NCBI RefSeq assembly: GCF_026711005.1
Contig: NZ_JAPPVJ010000001.1
Span: 186,001-250,000, forward strand
DNA length: 64,000 nt
Direction: 5' to 3'
Origin: Sphingobacterium sp. UT-1RO-CII-1
GTDB lineage: Bacteria > Bacteroidota > Bacteroidia > Sphingobacteriales > Sphingobacteriaceae
The notes below the pieces were generated by a model. It did not search any database. It was not told the DNA's origin and saw nothing but the letters and a program-made list of their open reading frames with translations. The position numbers were made by a program, and so were the translations under genes. Below are positions 1-8,423 of this stretch, piece by piece. Within the stretch, counting starts at the first letter, position 1. The number at the start of each line of letters is the position of its first letter.

Positions 1-2180
1 AATATTATAGCAACGAAGAGCGTGCTGCAGAAGACTTTAGACCTACAGATGTTTTAATAGCTATTAAACTAAAAGAAGAGAACAAAGCTTTTGACGTTAA
101 AAAATATGAGCACACATATCCACACTGTTGGAGAACAGATAAACCAATACTTTATTACCCATTGGACAGTTGGTTTATTCGAACTACAGCCGTAAAGGAG
201 AAATTAGTTGCACTTAATAAAGAAATCAACTGGAAACCGGAAGCTACAGGAACAGGTCGCTTCGGTAACTGGCTTGAGAACCTTGTGGACTGGAACTTAT
301 CCCGATCTCGTTATTGGGGAACTCCTTTACCGATATGGAGATCAAGTGATGAAAATGAAGAAATATGCATAGGCTCGCTCCCTGAGCTAAAAAATGTCTT
401 ACAGGAATCTATAGCATCGAGCGTACTTACTGCAGAAGAAAAAGCTATTAACCAACAATACCTAGACAAATTCGATACCGAAGCACTGGACTTGCATAGA
501 CCGTATGTTGACGATATTATATTAGTATCGGATAATGGTCAAAAAATGTACAGAGAGCCAGATCTTATTGACGTATGGTTTGATTCTGGTGCTATGCCTT
601 ATGCACAATGGGGATTAGATCACGATAAGTTGGCTAAAGGCGAGAATCTACCCTTCAAAGAGGGCTTCCAACAAGCATTCCCTGCAGACTTCATTGCTGA
701 AGGAGTTGACCAAACAAGGGGCTGGTTTTTTACCCTTCACGCTATATCAACTATGATTTGTGACTCTGTTTCCTTTAAGAATGTTGTCTCAAATGGCTTA
801 GTATTAGACAAAAATGGAAACAAAATGTCTAAAAGACTAGGGAATGGAGTTGACCCATTCTCTGCCATAGAACAGTATAGTGCAGATGCGACCCGTTGGT
901 ACATGATTAGTAATGCTGCTCCATGGGACAACCTTAAATTTAATATAGAAGGTTTAGATGAAGTTCGAAGAAAGTTTTTCGGCACCCTGTATAACACTTA
1001 CGCCTTCTTCGCTTTATATGCAAATATCGATAAGTTTACGTACCAAGAAGTTGATATTGCAATTCAAGAACGTCCAGAAATAGATCGCTGGATAATTTCC
1101 CTATTAAATAGTTTAACAAAAGAAGTTGACAATTTTTATGCAGATTATGAGCCCACAAAAGCAGCCAGAGCGATACAAAATTTCGTAGACGAACACTTAA
1201 GTAACTGGTATGTCCGCTTATGTCGTCGACGCTTCTGGAAAGGTGACTATAGTCAGGATAAGGTATCTGCCTACCAGACCTTATATACTTGTTTAAATAC
1301 TATTGCAAAACTGATGTCTCCTATATCTCCATTTTTCTCCGATAATCTTTATCTAGACTTAAATGAAGGTACAAAGAAAGAATCTTTCGAATCTGTGCAC
1401 CTAGCAGACTACCCCGTTTATAATGGAGAGTTAGTAGACAAGGATCTGGAGGAACGAATGTCCCTAGCGCAAGAAATATCTTCACTTACATTATCTCTTC
1501 GCAAAAAAACAAGCATAAACGTTAGGCAACCTTTAAATAAAATTTTAATTCCGGTTCTCGATCTCAACTTCCAAGAGAAAATAGAAAAAGTTAAGGAACT
1601 TATTCTCTCTGAAACAAATATTAAGGAGATTGAATTTATTACCGATACAACCGGAATAATTAAAAAGAAAATAAAACCTAACTTTAAGTCACTTGGGGCT
1701 AAAGTCGGTAAAGATATGAAACTTGTTGCTTCCGCGATTCAGTCGTTGCAAGAGCAAGATATTGCACAGTTGGAAAAGGAAGGTATACTCCAGCTTTCCA
1801 ACACAGATTACAGTATCAATACAGGTGATGTGGAAATAATTGCAGAAGATGTTGCAGGTTGGCAGGTAGCAAATTTAGGTCGTTTAACCGTTGCTTTAGA
1901 TATTAATATAACAGATGAGCTGAAAAAAGAAGGAATTTCACGTGAACTTGTTAATAGAATACAGACATTAAGAAAGGATAAAAACTTCGAAGTTACAGAT
2001 AGAATTAACGTAAGCATCACACAAAATACTGGGATACAAGAAGCTATCAACGATAATTTATCGTATATTTGCACCGAAATACTTGCTGACAATTTAAAGA
2101 TTGTAGACACAATTGCTACAGGAGGAGATTTAATTGAAATTGACGGCATTAAATTAAATGTATTAATTGAAAAAAATTAA
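1..2180 (+). CDS. ileS: Isoleucine--tRNA ligase, C-terminal part (5' end outside window)
   Basis: This enzyme charges tRNA-Ile with isoleucine in the cytoplasm. The frame is open from base 3, so the gene enters from the left; the TTG at 162 is internal. The upstream residues HTYPHCWRTDKP followed by DSWFIRTT are typical of the IleRS catalytic core. The class I KMSKR loop is encoded at 822-836. An anticodon-binding region follows, with NWYVRLCRRRFWKG, and the C-terminal part resembles the long IleRS form. The stop lies 2 bases before the next ATG, so it is probably cotranscribed with the DksA-like gene. The assignment is secure; only the N-terminal portion is missing. Confidence 0.97.
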   Translation, partial: YYSNEERAAEDFRPTDVLIAIKLKEENKAFDVKKYEHTYPHCWRTDKPILYYPLDSWFIRTTAVKEKLVALNKEINWKPEATGTGRFGNWLENLVDWNLSRSRYWGTPLPIWRSSDENEEICIGSLPELKNVLQESIASSVLTAEEKAINQQYLDKFDTEALDLHRPYVDDIILVSDNGQKMYREPDLIDVWFDSGAMPYAQWGLDHDKLAKGENLPFKEGFQQAFPADFIAEGVDQTRGWFFTLHAISTMICDSVSFKNVVSNGLVLDKNGNKMSKRLGNGVDPFSAIEQYSADATRWYMISNAAPWDNLKFNIEGLDEVRRKFFGTLYNTYAFFALYANIDKFTYQEVDIAIQERPEIDRWIISLLNSLTKEVDNFYADYEPTKAARAIQNFVDEHLSNWYVRLCRRRFWKGDYSQDKVSAYQTLYTCLNTIAKLMSPISPFFSDNLYLDLNEGTKKESFESVHLADYPVYNGELVDKDLEERMSLAQEISSLTLSLRKKTSINVRQPLNKILIPVLDLNFQEKIEKVKELILSETNIKEIEFITDTTGIIKKKIKPNFKSLGAKVGKDMKLVASAIQSLQEQDIAQLEKEGILQLSNTDYSINTGDVEIIAEDVAGWQVANLGRLTVALDINITDELKKEGISRELVNRIQTLRKDKNFEVTDRINVSITQNTGIQEAINDNLSYICTEILADNLKIVDTIATGGDLIEIDGIKLNVLIEKN

Positions 2181-2182
2181 GT

Positions 2183-2566
2183 ATGGCGACTAACGAAAAA
2201 ACACATTATAGCGACTCTGAACTACAGGAATTCAAAGAAATTATTCTTGAAAAAATTCGTATTGCGAGAGAAGAGCTTACAGCATTAACATCAACACTAA
2301 GTAATAGCGATGCCAATGGAACCGACGATACTGCTGGAACATATAAAACATTGGAAGATGGTTCTGCCACTCTTGAGAAAGAGCAAATTAATCAATTAGC
2401 CGCACGTCAAAAGAAATTTATAGACAATTTGGAGGCTGCATTAGTTCGTATCGAGAACAAAACTTATGGCATTTGTCGTGAGACAGGAAAACTTATTCAA
2501 AAAGAAAGGTTAAAGGCTGTTCCTCACACAACTTTAAGTATTGAAGCGAAAAATAAGCAGTATTAA
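2183..2566 (+). CDS. TraR/DksA-family protein
   Basis: A 127-residue protein with a central coiled-coil region and a C-terminal segment YGICRETGKLIQKERLKAVP, which has the layout of the DksA/TraR zinc-finger end. DksA-family proteins bind in the RNA polymerase secondary channel and modulate transcription. Only one cysteine remains in the finger segment, where classical DksA has four, so zinc binding of the classical kind is not expected. It starts 2 bases after ileS and is followed by a strong terminator, so it probably ends the ileS transcript. The family call is firm; the exact regulatory role is inferred. Confidence 0.85.
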   Translation: MATNEKTHYSDSELQEFKEIILEKIRIAREELTALTSTLSNSDANGTDDTAGTYKTLEDGSATLEKEQINQLAARQKKFIDNLEAALVRIENKTYGICRETGKLIQKERLKAVPHTTLSIEAKNKQY

Positions 2567-2580
2567 TTTAACAAAACAAT

Positions 2581-2615
2581 AAAATGGTCTTTGCTTTTAC
2601 ATCAAAGACCATTTT
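2581..2615 (+). terminator. Rho-independent terminator after the DksA-like gene
   Basis: A perfect 13-bp stem (2581-2593 with 2603-2615) has a 9-base loop and ends in T residues. It rules out the alternative TTG start at 2591 for the next gene. Confidence 0.85.
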
Positions 2616-2623
2616 TTATCTAT

Positions 2624-3274
2624 ATGAAAGGCTATACAAAACCCGTTTTTCTAGTTATAATCATTCTCCTCATCGACCAGGTTTCTAAGTTCTGGATAAA
2701 ACTGAATATGACCATAGGTCAAGACTTTAATGTCATTGGAAATAAATTCTTAATTCATTTTATTGAAAACAACGGCATGGCCTATGGTTTAGAATTTGGA
2801 GGAGAATTTGGAAAATTATTTTTAACCCTTTTTCGCATTATCGCAGTTGCAGGAATCGGTTATGGTATACATTACATGGTTAAACATAAATACCATCGGG
2901 GATTTATATTAAATGTCGCGCTTATCTTTGCTGGAGCACTAGGAAATATTATTGATTCTACATTCTATGGTGTAATTTTTAGTGAAAGTACATATTATCA
3001 AAAAGCTGCGTTGTTCCCTACAGAAGGAGGTTATTCTTCCCTATTCCATGGAAAAGTGGTTGATATGCTTTATTTTCCATTAATTGAAGGTAACTTCCCA
3101 GATTGGTTTCCTTTTTGGGGTGGCGAACATTTTCTATTTTTTCGCCCCGTTTTTAATATCGCTGACTCGGCAATATCAATAGGTGTTTTCTTAATTTTGA
3201 TTTTTCAGAAACGATATTTTAAAGAAGAACATCAAGAAAAAGAGAGTATACATAGTGAAGTATTAGAAGATTAA
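2624..3274 (+). CDS. lspA: Lipoprotein signal peptidase (signal peptidase II)
   Basis: LspA cleaves the signal peptide of prolipoproteins in the inner membrane, after lipidation of the +1 cysteine. The 216-residue product has four likely membrane segments. Both catalytic aspartate motifs are visible: NIIDSTFYG in the middle and FNIADSAIS near the C-terminus. The family motif DQVSKFW follows the first helix. I chose the ATG at 2624 because the upstream TTG at 2591 lies within a terminator hairpin. The C-terminus carries a short charged tail. A 15-bp hairpin overlaps the stop codon. Confidence 0.95.
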   Translation: MKGYTKPVFLVIIILLIDQVSKFWIKLNMTIGQDFNVIGNKFLIHFIENNGMAYGLEFGGEFGKLFLTLFRIIAVAGIGYGIHYMVKHKYHRGFILNVALIFAGALGNIIDSTFYGVIFSESTYYQKAALFPTEGGYSSLFHGKVVDMLYFPLIEGNFPDWFPFWGGEHFLFFRPVFNIADSAISIGVFLILIFQKRYFKEEHQEKESIHSEVLED

Positions 3275-3310
3275 AAATAAACCTCGGCCCGTAACCGAGG
3301 TTTATTTTTA
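3273..3310 (+). terminator. Strong terminator after lspA
   Basis: A perfect 15-bp inverted repeat (3273-3287 with 3295-3309), 7-base loop, begins within the lspA stop codon and ends in a T-rich tail. Confidence 0.9.
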
Positions 3311-3322
3311 TAGCCAAATTAG

Positions 3323-3330
3323 TATCTTTG
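3323..3330 (+). promoter_or_regulatory. Candidate -7 element, M28 peptidase gene
   Basis: TATCTTTG matches the Bacteroidota -7 consensus TAnnTTTG. It ends 3 bases before the ATG at 3334, so transcription would begin about at the start codon (leaderless mRNA). No convincing TTG -33 element was seen. Confidence 0.5.
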
Positions 3331-3333
3331 AAA

Positions 3334-4293
3334 ATGAAAAAATCAAATCGTCTAACCATCTATACGCTATTTTTATTAATCACGACTATAATTCCATTTA
3401 AATTAACTTGGGCACAAATCAACCAAGACAACCTAAGGAAACATATTTATTATCTTGCAGATGATAAAATGAAAGGAAGAGGGACTGGCTCCAAAGAGGT
3501 TAAGCAAGCGGCAGATTATATTGAAAAACATTTTGAAAAATACAAACTAACTCCGAAAGGTACAAAGCAATTTAGACAAGCATTTGAAGCACGTGTTCGT
3601 CGCGTACAGGTTATGGATAGTATAAGAACAGCAGAAAATATAATCGGATACCTTGACAATGGAGCTCCATATACTATTGTAATAGGCGCACATTATGACC
3701 ATCTAGGTGAAGGGATGCAGGGAGGCTCTAAAGACTCCTTAGGCGTTGGAGCTATCCATAATGGCGCTGATGATAACGCATCAGGAGTAGCAGCCCTATT
3801 AGAACTCGCTAGACACTACAGCACTAATAACGTCAAAGAAAATCACAATATATTATTTATAGCGTTTGGCGCAGAAGAATTAGGACTAATAGGATCTAAA
3901 CACTTTACAAATAATCCCACTATCCCCTTAAATTCCATATTATGCATGCTTAACATGGACATGATAGGACGCTATAACCCTGAGCAAGGTGTAGCTATTA
4001 TAGGTTATGGTACAAGTAAAAAATGGCCCGATATTTTTAGTGAAATAAAATCTCCTGTAAAGTACTATACAGGGCACGATGGAAATGGAGGTTCGGACCA
4101 AACATCTTTTTACAAAAAAGATATCCCTGTACTATTTTTTCACACAGGTGGACACCCTGACTACCATATGCCCACAGATGATCCCGATAAAATAGATTAT
4201 TCGTCTTTGCAAGGAATCATCGAGTTGGAAATCATGGTTATTGACAATACCATGAAGCAAAAAGATAAAATGGATTTTCAATTTACCAATTAA
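3334..4293 (+). CDS. M28-family zinc aminopeptidase, exported
   Basis: A 319-residue exported peptidase. The N-terminal hydrophobic segment ends in WAQ, a plausible signal peptidase site. Zinc-ligand motifs of M28 enzymes are present in order: GAHYDHLG, NGADDNASG, FGAEELGL, MLNMDMIGR and HTGGHPDYH. These enzymes trim N-terminal residues from peptides, here probably in the periplasm. The TTG at 3328 could also be read as a start, but it lies in the promoter element, so the ATG at 3334 is preferred. The following reductase gene begins 4 bases after the stop, suggesting cotranscription. Confidence 0.9.
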   Translation: MKKSNRLTIYTLFLLITTIIPFKLTWAQINQDNLRKHIYYLADDKMKGRGTGSKEVKQAADYIEKHFEKYKLTPKGTKQFRQAFEARVRRVQVMDSIRTAENIIGYLDNGAPYTIVIGAHYDHLGEGMQGGSKDSLGVGAIHNGADDNASGVAALLELARHYSTNNVKENHNILFIAFGAEELGLIGSKHFTNNPTIPLNSILCMLNMDMIGRYNPEQGVAIIGYGTSKKWPDIFSEIKSPVKYYTGHDGNGGSDQTSFYKKDIPVLFFHTGGHPDYHMPTDDPDKIDYSSLQGIIELEIMVIDNTMKQKDKMDFQFTN

Positions 4294-4297
4294 AAGA

Positions 4298-5206
4298 GTG
4301 AAAAAACGTATATTAATAACTGGTTCTAATGGTTTTCTTGGCCAAGAACTCACCGATTTATTGGCTAGCAACAAAGCGTATGATGTTTTTGCGACCTCTC
4401 AAAGTATTAATAAAAACAGTAATAAAAGAGGGTATACTTTTCAGTCGGTAGATCTCAAGCAAACTCATCACGCTCGAGAACTACTAAACACAATAAGGCC
4501 TCACGTTATTATCAATACAGCTGCAATAACAAGTGTTGATGCCTGTGAACTTGACAAAAAAGGGTGTGATGAGTTAAATGTAAAATTAGTAAAAACTCTT
4601 GCAGAGTACGCAAAAAAAGAAAATGCCTATGTTATACAACTTTCGACAGACTTTGTTTTTGACGGGATCAATGGGCCTTATCAGGAAGATTCTCCAACAG
4701 CACCAGTTAATGAATATGGAGCAAGTAAATTAGCTGCCGAAGCTATTCTTGAACAAGCTCACATCAGTTATAGTGTCTTACGTACAATATTAATATATGG
4801 TTTGCCAAAAAGCACTTCACGAAGTAATATTTTAACGTGGGCAAAAAACATGCTGTCAGAGAAAAAAAACATCAATGTAGTAAATGATCAATGGCGAAGT
4901 CCTACCTTTATTAAGGATTTAGCTAATGCCTGTAAGCTCGCCGTAGACCGACAGCCTCAGGGTATATTACATATTTCAGGAGGTGAAAATTTATCAATAA
5001 GTGATTTTATATATGCAGTAGCAAACTTTTGGGAGCTCGACACATCATTTATTACAGAAATAAGTGCGAAACACCTTAAGCAAGACAAGAATAGACCTCG
5101 TAAAACAAGTTTTATATTAGATAAGGCTCACCGAGAATTAAGCTATGTCCCTACCCCCCTTAAAGAAAGCTTTGCTATAATAAAACAACAATTACACAAA
5201 GCATAG
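4298..5206 (+). CDS. SDR-family sugar-nucleotide reductase, RmlD-like
   Basis: A 302-residue extended short-chain dehydrogenase. The N-terminal Rossmann motif is TGSNGFLG. The active-site YGASK tetrad motif is present, and STDFVFDG is characteristic of dTDP-4-dehydrorhamnose reductase (RmlD/RfbD) relatives. It starts with GTG, 4 bases after the M28 peptidase. No other dTDP-rhamnose genes are nearby, so the true substrate may be another nucleotide sugar or a distinct metabolite. The family is secure; the substrate is unknown. Confidence 0.8.
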   Translation: MKKRILITGSNGFLGQELTDLLASNKAYDVFATSQSINKNSNKRGYTFQSVDLKQTHHARELLNTIRPHVIINTAAITSVDACELDKKGCDELNVKLVKTLAEYAKKENAYVIQLSTDFVFDGINGPYQEDSPTAPVNEYGASKLAAEAILEQAHISYSVLRTILIYGLPKSTSRSNILTWAKNMLSEKKNINVVNDQWRSPTFIKDLANACKLAVDRQPQGILHISGGENLSISDFIYAVANFWELDTSFITEISAKHLKQDKNRPRKTSFILDKAHRELSYVPTPLKESFAIIKQQLHKA

Positions 5207-5224
5207 ATTTTAACATTAATAAAC

Positions 5225-5752
5225 ATGTCTTCAAAATTTGCAAAAGAATCCTTTACCGAAATGAACGAACTTGTTCTACCCAATGATACAAATACCTTTG
5301 GTAATCTAATGGGAGGTCGCCTTCTGTACTGGATGGATATTTGTTCAGCGATGGCTGCACAGAAACACTGCAACAATGTAGTTGTTACAGTTTCAGTTGA
5401 TAATGTTTCTTTCCAAAGGTCGGTTAAATTAGGAGAAGTGGTTAATATAAAAGCACAAGTTACAAGAGCTTTTAACTCTTCATTAGAAGTAAGGATGGAA
5501 GTGTTTGCCCAGAACCTACCTAAAGGAACGGTATACAAGTCAAATGAGGCCTATTATACATTTGTCGCCATCGATCCTCATAATAAGCCCCTACCTGTTC
5601 CTAAGCTGATTCCAGAATCCGATGAAGAAGTGAAATTATACAATGAAGCTAGCCAGCGTCGAGAGCTACGTCTTATTCTTGCAGGTAAATTAAAGCCAAA
5701 AGATGCTATAAGTCTAAAAGATATGATTCAATCTTTTAATCATAAGTCATAA
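5225..5752 (+). CDS. Acyl-CoA thioesterase, hotdog fold
   Basis: A 175-residue cytoplasmic thioesterase that hydrolyses acyl-CoA to the free acid and CoA. The diagnostic stretch is NTFGNLMGGRLLYWMD, followed by VTVSVDNVSFQRSVKLGE, as in the YciA/acyl-CoA hydrolase family. It lies 18 bases after the RmlD-like gene on the same strand. A second, shorter hotdog thioesterase occurs at 39146. Chain-length preference cannot be read from the sequence. Confidence 0.88.
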   Translation: MSSKFAKESFTEMNELVLPNDTNTFGNLMGGRLLYWMDICSAMAAQKHCNNVVVTVSVDNVSFQRSVKLGEVVNIKAQVTRAFNSSLEVRMEVFAQNLPKGTVYKSNEAYYTFVAIDPHNKPLPVPKLIPESDEEVKLYNEASQRRELRLILAGKLKPKDAISLKDMIQSFNHKS

Positions 5753-5758
5753 AACTAT

Positions 5759-5790
5759 ATAAAGAGTTCTCTCAAGTGGGAACTCTTTAT
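5759..5790. terminator. Bidirectional terminator between convergent genes
   Basis: An 11-bp stem (5759-5769 with 5780-5790) with A/T-rich flanks separates the thioesterase (+) from the EVE gene (-). Confidence 0.75.
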
Positions 5791-5793
5791 TAT

Positions 5794-6201
5794 TTAGGAA
5801 TTGCCTAATTCAACAATTCTATCAAATTCTTCTTCTTTTAAAGGCATAACAGATAACCTTCCTTGTTTTACTAAAGCAACCTCTTGTAACAATTCATCTT
5901 GCTTTACCATTTCCAACGTTACCGGCTTCTTAAATGTCTCAACCGGTGCAAGATCCACGACTACCCAACGTTCATCATCTGTTGTAGGATCTTGATAATA
6001 TTCTTTCACGACCTTAGCTAAACCGACCACTTCTTTTCCTTCATTACTATGGTAAAAAAGAACTAAATCTCCTTTTTTCATTGCCTTAAGATTATTTCGG
6101 GCCTGATAATTCCGTACACCATCCCAAAATGTCTCTCCGTCTTTGTTAAATTGCTCCCAGCTATATTTAAAAGGCTCAGACTTGACTAAAAAATAATTCA
6201 T
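5794..6201 (-). CDS. EVE-domain protein
   Basis: A 135-residue single-domain protein that begins MNYFLVKSEPFKYSWEQF and contains WDGVRNYQARNNLKAMKKGD, the signature of the EVE (PUA-like) domain. EVE domains are thought to bind modified bases in DNA or RNA. The protein has no attached nuclease or helicase domain and sits among housekeeping genes, so a stand-alone role in RNA or nucleotide quality control is more likely than restriction. The family call is strong; the ligand is unknown. Confidence 0.88.
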   Translation of the reverse strand: MNYFLVKSEPFKYSWEQFNKDGETFWDGVRNYQARNNLKAMKKGDLVLFYHSNEGKEVVGLAKVVKEYYQDPTTDDERWVVVDLAPVETFKKPVTLEMVKQDELLQEVALVKQGRLSVMPLKEEEFDRIVELGNS

Positions 6202-6279
6202 ATTTAGTTTTTATTTTCTAAAAGTGACAACACCTTATTTACACTAATTTTTCACTAGTCAACTCAATGATCTCAGTGT

Positions 6280-6630
6280 CTACTGTTCATCTTCCAAAAC
6301 CTCCATCTTTTCACCAAAGTGTGCGCAATAATCACGCAGGTCACCTATTACTTTATCAGCCATAGGATCTCCTCCCGATGCTCGTAAAAAAGAATCTCCT
6401 AACGTTTGCAATGTTTCATAAAAGAATCTTTTCATTTCATCATAAGGCATATCTTTGGTCCAGAGGTCAATTCTCAATGAGTTTTTATATTGCGCATCCC
6501 ATAATGCCAAGAACATTGCCTTTGCCGGCATTGAGTCAGAAGTTTCTCCATCTGTCGAACTCCAATCAATGCTTTCGGGGATATTCTGTTCATCTAATAC
6601 CACATTTAATTTTATTTCTGCTTTCTTCAT
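6280..6630 (-). CDS. gldC: Gliding motility protein GldC
   Basis: A 116-residue soluble protein beginning MKKAEIKLNVVLDEQNIPE, with WSSTDG, MFLALWD and SFLRASGG motifs typical of GldC. In gliding Bacteroidota GldC is linked to the Gld machinery, but it is also kept in many non-gliding species, where its role is unclear. No other gld or spr gene lies in this window. It stands alone, about 80 bases from the EVE gene and 75 from the small membrane protein. Confidence 0.85.
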   Translation of the reverse strand: MKKAEIKLNVVLDEQNIPESIDWSSTDGETSDSMPAKAMFLALWDAQYKNSLRIDLWTKDMPYDEMKRFFYETLQTLGDSFLRASGGDPMADKVIGDLRDYCAHFGEKMEVLEDEQ

Positions 6631-6705
6631 TTTACAATCTTCTAAAATTCACTTATCATTCACGTAAAAACCTACTGAGACCGGTAATTTACGAAATATC
6701 AATTT

Positions 6706-6948
6706 TCAACTAAAAACTACTCTAATTATTAATATAAGTATACTGGCGACCAAAACAAATCCAATTTGCGCTGCCCACAACTTCTTTACATCTTTTATAG
6801 TGATACGTAGTAAAATATCACTAATCAATAGAGCCAAACTAAATAAAGCTAATTTCCACCAAGATAAAACCAAGTCATCATTTCCCCACTCGGACACACA
6901 CCAGGTCAAAAAACATGCAATAACAATATTTAGAGGAGTAAGTTTCAT
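6706..6948 (-). CDS. Small membrane protein, function unknown
   Basis: An 80-residue protein with probably three hydrophobic segments (roughly residues 5-20, 28-48 and 58-79) and a short charged loop between the last two. Its ATG directly follows the helicase stop codon without a gap, so it is probably translated from the helicase mRNA. I do not recognise a family. Its position suggests cotranscription with the helicase and no more. Confidence 0.65.
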   Translation of the reverse strand: MKLTPLNIVIACFLTWCVSEWGNDDLVLSWWKLALFSLALLISDILLRITIKDVKKLWAAQIGFVLVASILILIIRVVFS

Positions 6949-8253
6949 CTATCTTTTTTTAATGCCTTTAAAACTTTTCTTTACCGCCTTCTTTTTACCA
7001 GCATTATACACATGCTTCTTCTCATGAAAAGCCCCCTTAAAATCAGGATTCTCTTTTCGCTTTTGATTGTCTATCTCACGAGCAATTGCTTGCTTTTCTT
7101 CAAAACCTACCTTTTCTACAAAAACTTCCGTAGGCAAATCTAACACAGGAATAGTCTGTCTGATTAACTTTTCAATTTTAGCAACATAATATTCCTCTGC
7201 TGGATTACAAAAGGTTATCGCGTCTCCTAAATTAAATGCTCTCCCTGTACGTCCTATACGGTGTACATAATCTTCAATAACTATGGGCACATCAAAGTTA
7301 ATAACATGACTAACGTTAGACACATCTAAACCTCTAGCTGCGACATCCGTTGCTACTAAAACACGTATACTTCCTTCTTTAAAAGCTTGTATAGAGTTAA
7401 TTCTTGTATTTTGCCCCTTATTAGCATGAACCACTCTAATATGCTCTTTACCAAACTGTTTACTTAGATAGCGATAAACTTCATCGGCAACAACTCTTGT
7501 TTTACAAAACACAATAATCCTGCTAAAAGATTCTTCATCTTTTAAGAGATATTGCAATAAATTTAATTTGGTTTTCAAATTAGGAACATGATACAAATTC
7601 TGCGTCACCGTTGTAGCAGGGGTAGCTTGTTCCGTAACTTCAATAACAGTCGGAAAGGCTAAAAAATCTCCTGCTATCTTTTGAACCAAATCGCTCATCG
7701 TTGCAGAGAAAAGCAAGTTTTGTTTCTTACGGGGTACAACCTCTAATATGCGATGAATTTTACCAATGAAGCCCATATCCATCATTTTATCTGCCTCATC
7801 CATCACCAAAAACTGTAACGATCGTGTATTAATATCTCCTGCTAGATATAGATCCAGGAACCGCCCAGGAGTAGCAACAATTATATCACAGCCTTTTGCT
7901 AGATTTTCTTTCTGAGTTTTAGGTCCCAGACCTCCATATAGCACAACCGTACGTAAATCTAAATAAGTGGAAAACAAACGAATATCTCCTTCGATCTGCA
8001 TAGCCAATTCTCGTGTAGGCGATAAAATGAGTGCGCGAGGGTCATTCCCTTGTGCAAACTTTAACTTCATTAACATAGGCAAAACGAAAGCAGCTGTTTT
8101 CCCCGTCCCTGTCTGCGCAATCCCCATCACATCTTGGCCAGCCAAAATGGGAATTATTGCTTTCTGCTGAATCTCTGTAGGTATCTCATAACCTGCCTCA
8201 GAAATAGCATTTAAAAGCTGCTTGTTCAATTTAAAATCTTCAAATGATGCCAT
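6949..8253 (-). CDS. DEAD-box RNA helicase, RhlE type
   Basis: A 434-residue ATP-dependent RNA helicase. Motif order is canonical: Q-motif region near residue 25, AQTGTGKT (46-53), PTREL, ATPGR, DEAD (152-155), SAT (183-185) and HRIGRTGRA in the second RecA domain. The C-terminal tail is rich in lysine (KKHVYNAGKKKAVKKSF) and probably binds RNA nonspecifically. These helicases act in ribosome assembly, cold adaptation or mRNA turnover. The gene has its own -7 element 4 bases before the ATG. Confidence 0.93.
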   Translation of the reverse strand: MASFEDFKLNKQLLNAISEAGYEIPTEIQQKAIIPILAGQDVMGIAQTGTGKTAAFVLPMLMKLKFAQGNDPRALILSPTRELAMQIEGDIRLFSTYLDLRTVVLYGGLGPKTQKENLAKGCDIIVATPGRFLDLYLAGDINTRSLQFLVMDEADKMMDMGFIGKIHRILEVVPRKKQNLLFSATMSDLVQKIAGDFLAFPTVIEVTEQATPATTVTQNLYHVPNLKTKLNLLQYLLKDEESFSRIIVFCKTRVVADEVYRYLSKQFGKEHIRVVHANKGQNTRINSIQAFKEGSIRVLVATDVAARGLDVSNVSHVINFDVPIVIEDYVHRIGRTGRAFNLGDAITFCNPAEEYYVAKIEKLIRQTIPVLDLPTEVFVEKVGFEEKQAIAREIDNQKRKENPDFKGAFHEKKHVYNAGKKKAVKKSFKGIKKR

Positions 8254-8257
8254 TTCA

Positions 8258-8265
8258 CAAAGATA
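8258..8265 (-). promoter_or_regulatory. -7 element of the helicase gene
   Basis: Read on the minus strand this is TATCTTTG, a perfect TAnnTTTG match, 4 bases before the ATG. The transcript is likely leaderless or nearly so. Confidence 0.55.
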
Positions 8266-8371
8266 AAAAAAAGCTACCAGAACCCTTGATAAATCCAGTT
8301 AAATGACACAAACCACAAATTTATATAAGTGTATTAACTTCTCTATATTCAGTTAAATACTATATTAAATT

Positions 8372-8401
8372 TTGATTTCAACACGAATTAAGTCAAATTT
8401 G
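8372..8401 (+). promoter_or_regulatory. Candidate promoter of the S46 peptidase gene
   Basis: TTG at 8372-8374, a 19-base spacer, then CAAATTTG at 8394-8401 (one mismatch to TAnnTTTG). Start of transcription would be near 8406, giving a leader of about 18 bases. Confidence 0.6.
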
Positions 8402-8423
8402 TAGAATAATAAAACGGTTATTT

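Noticed and set aside
162..2180. Start codon for ileS at 162
   Set aside because: The codon is TTG within the conserved core, and the frame is open with IleRS residues back to base 3.
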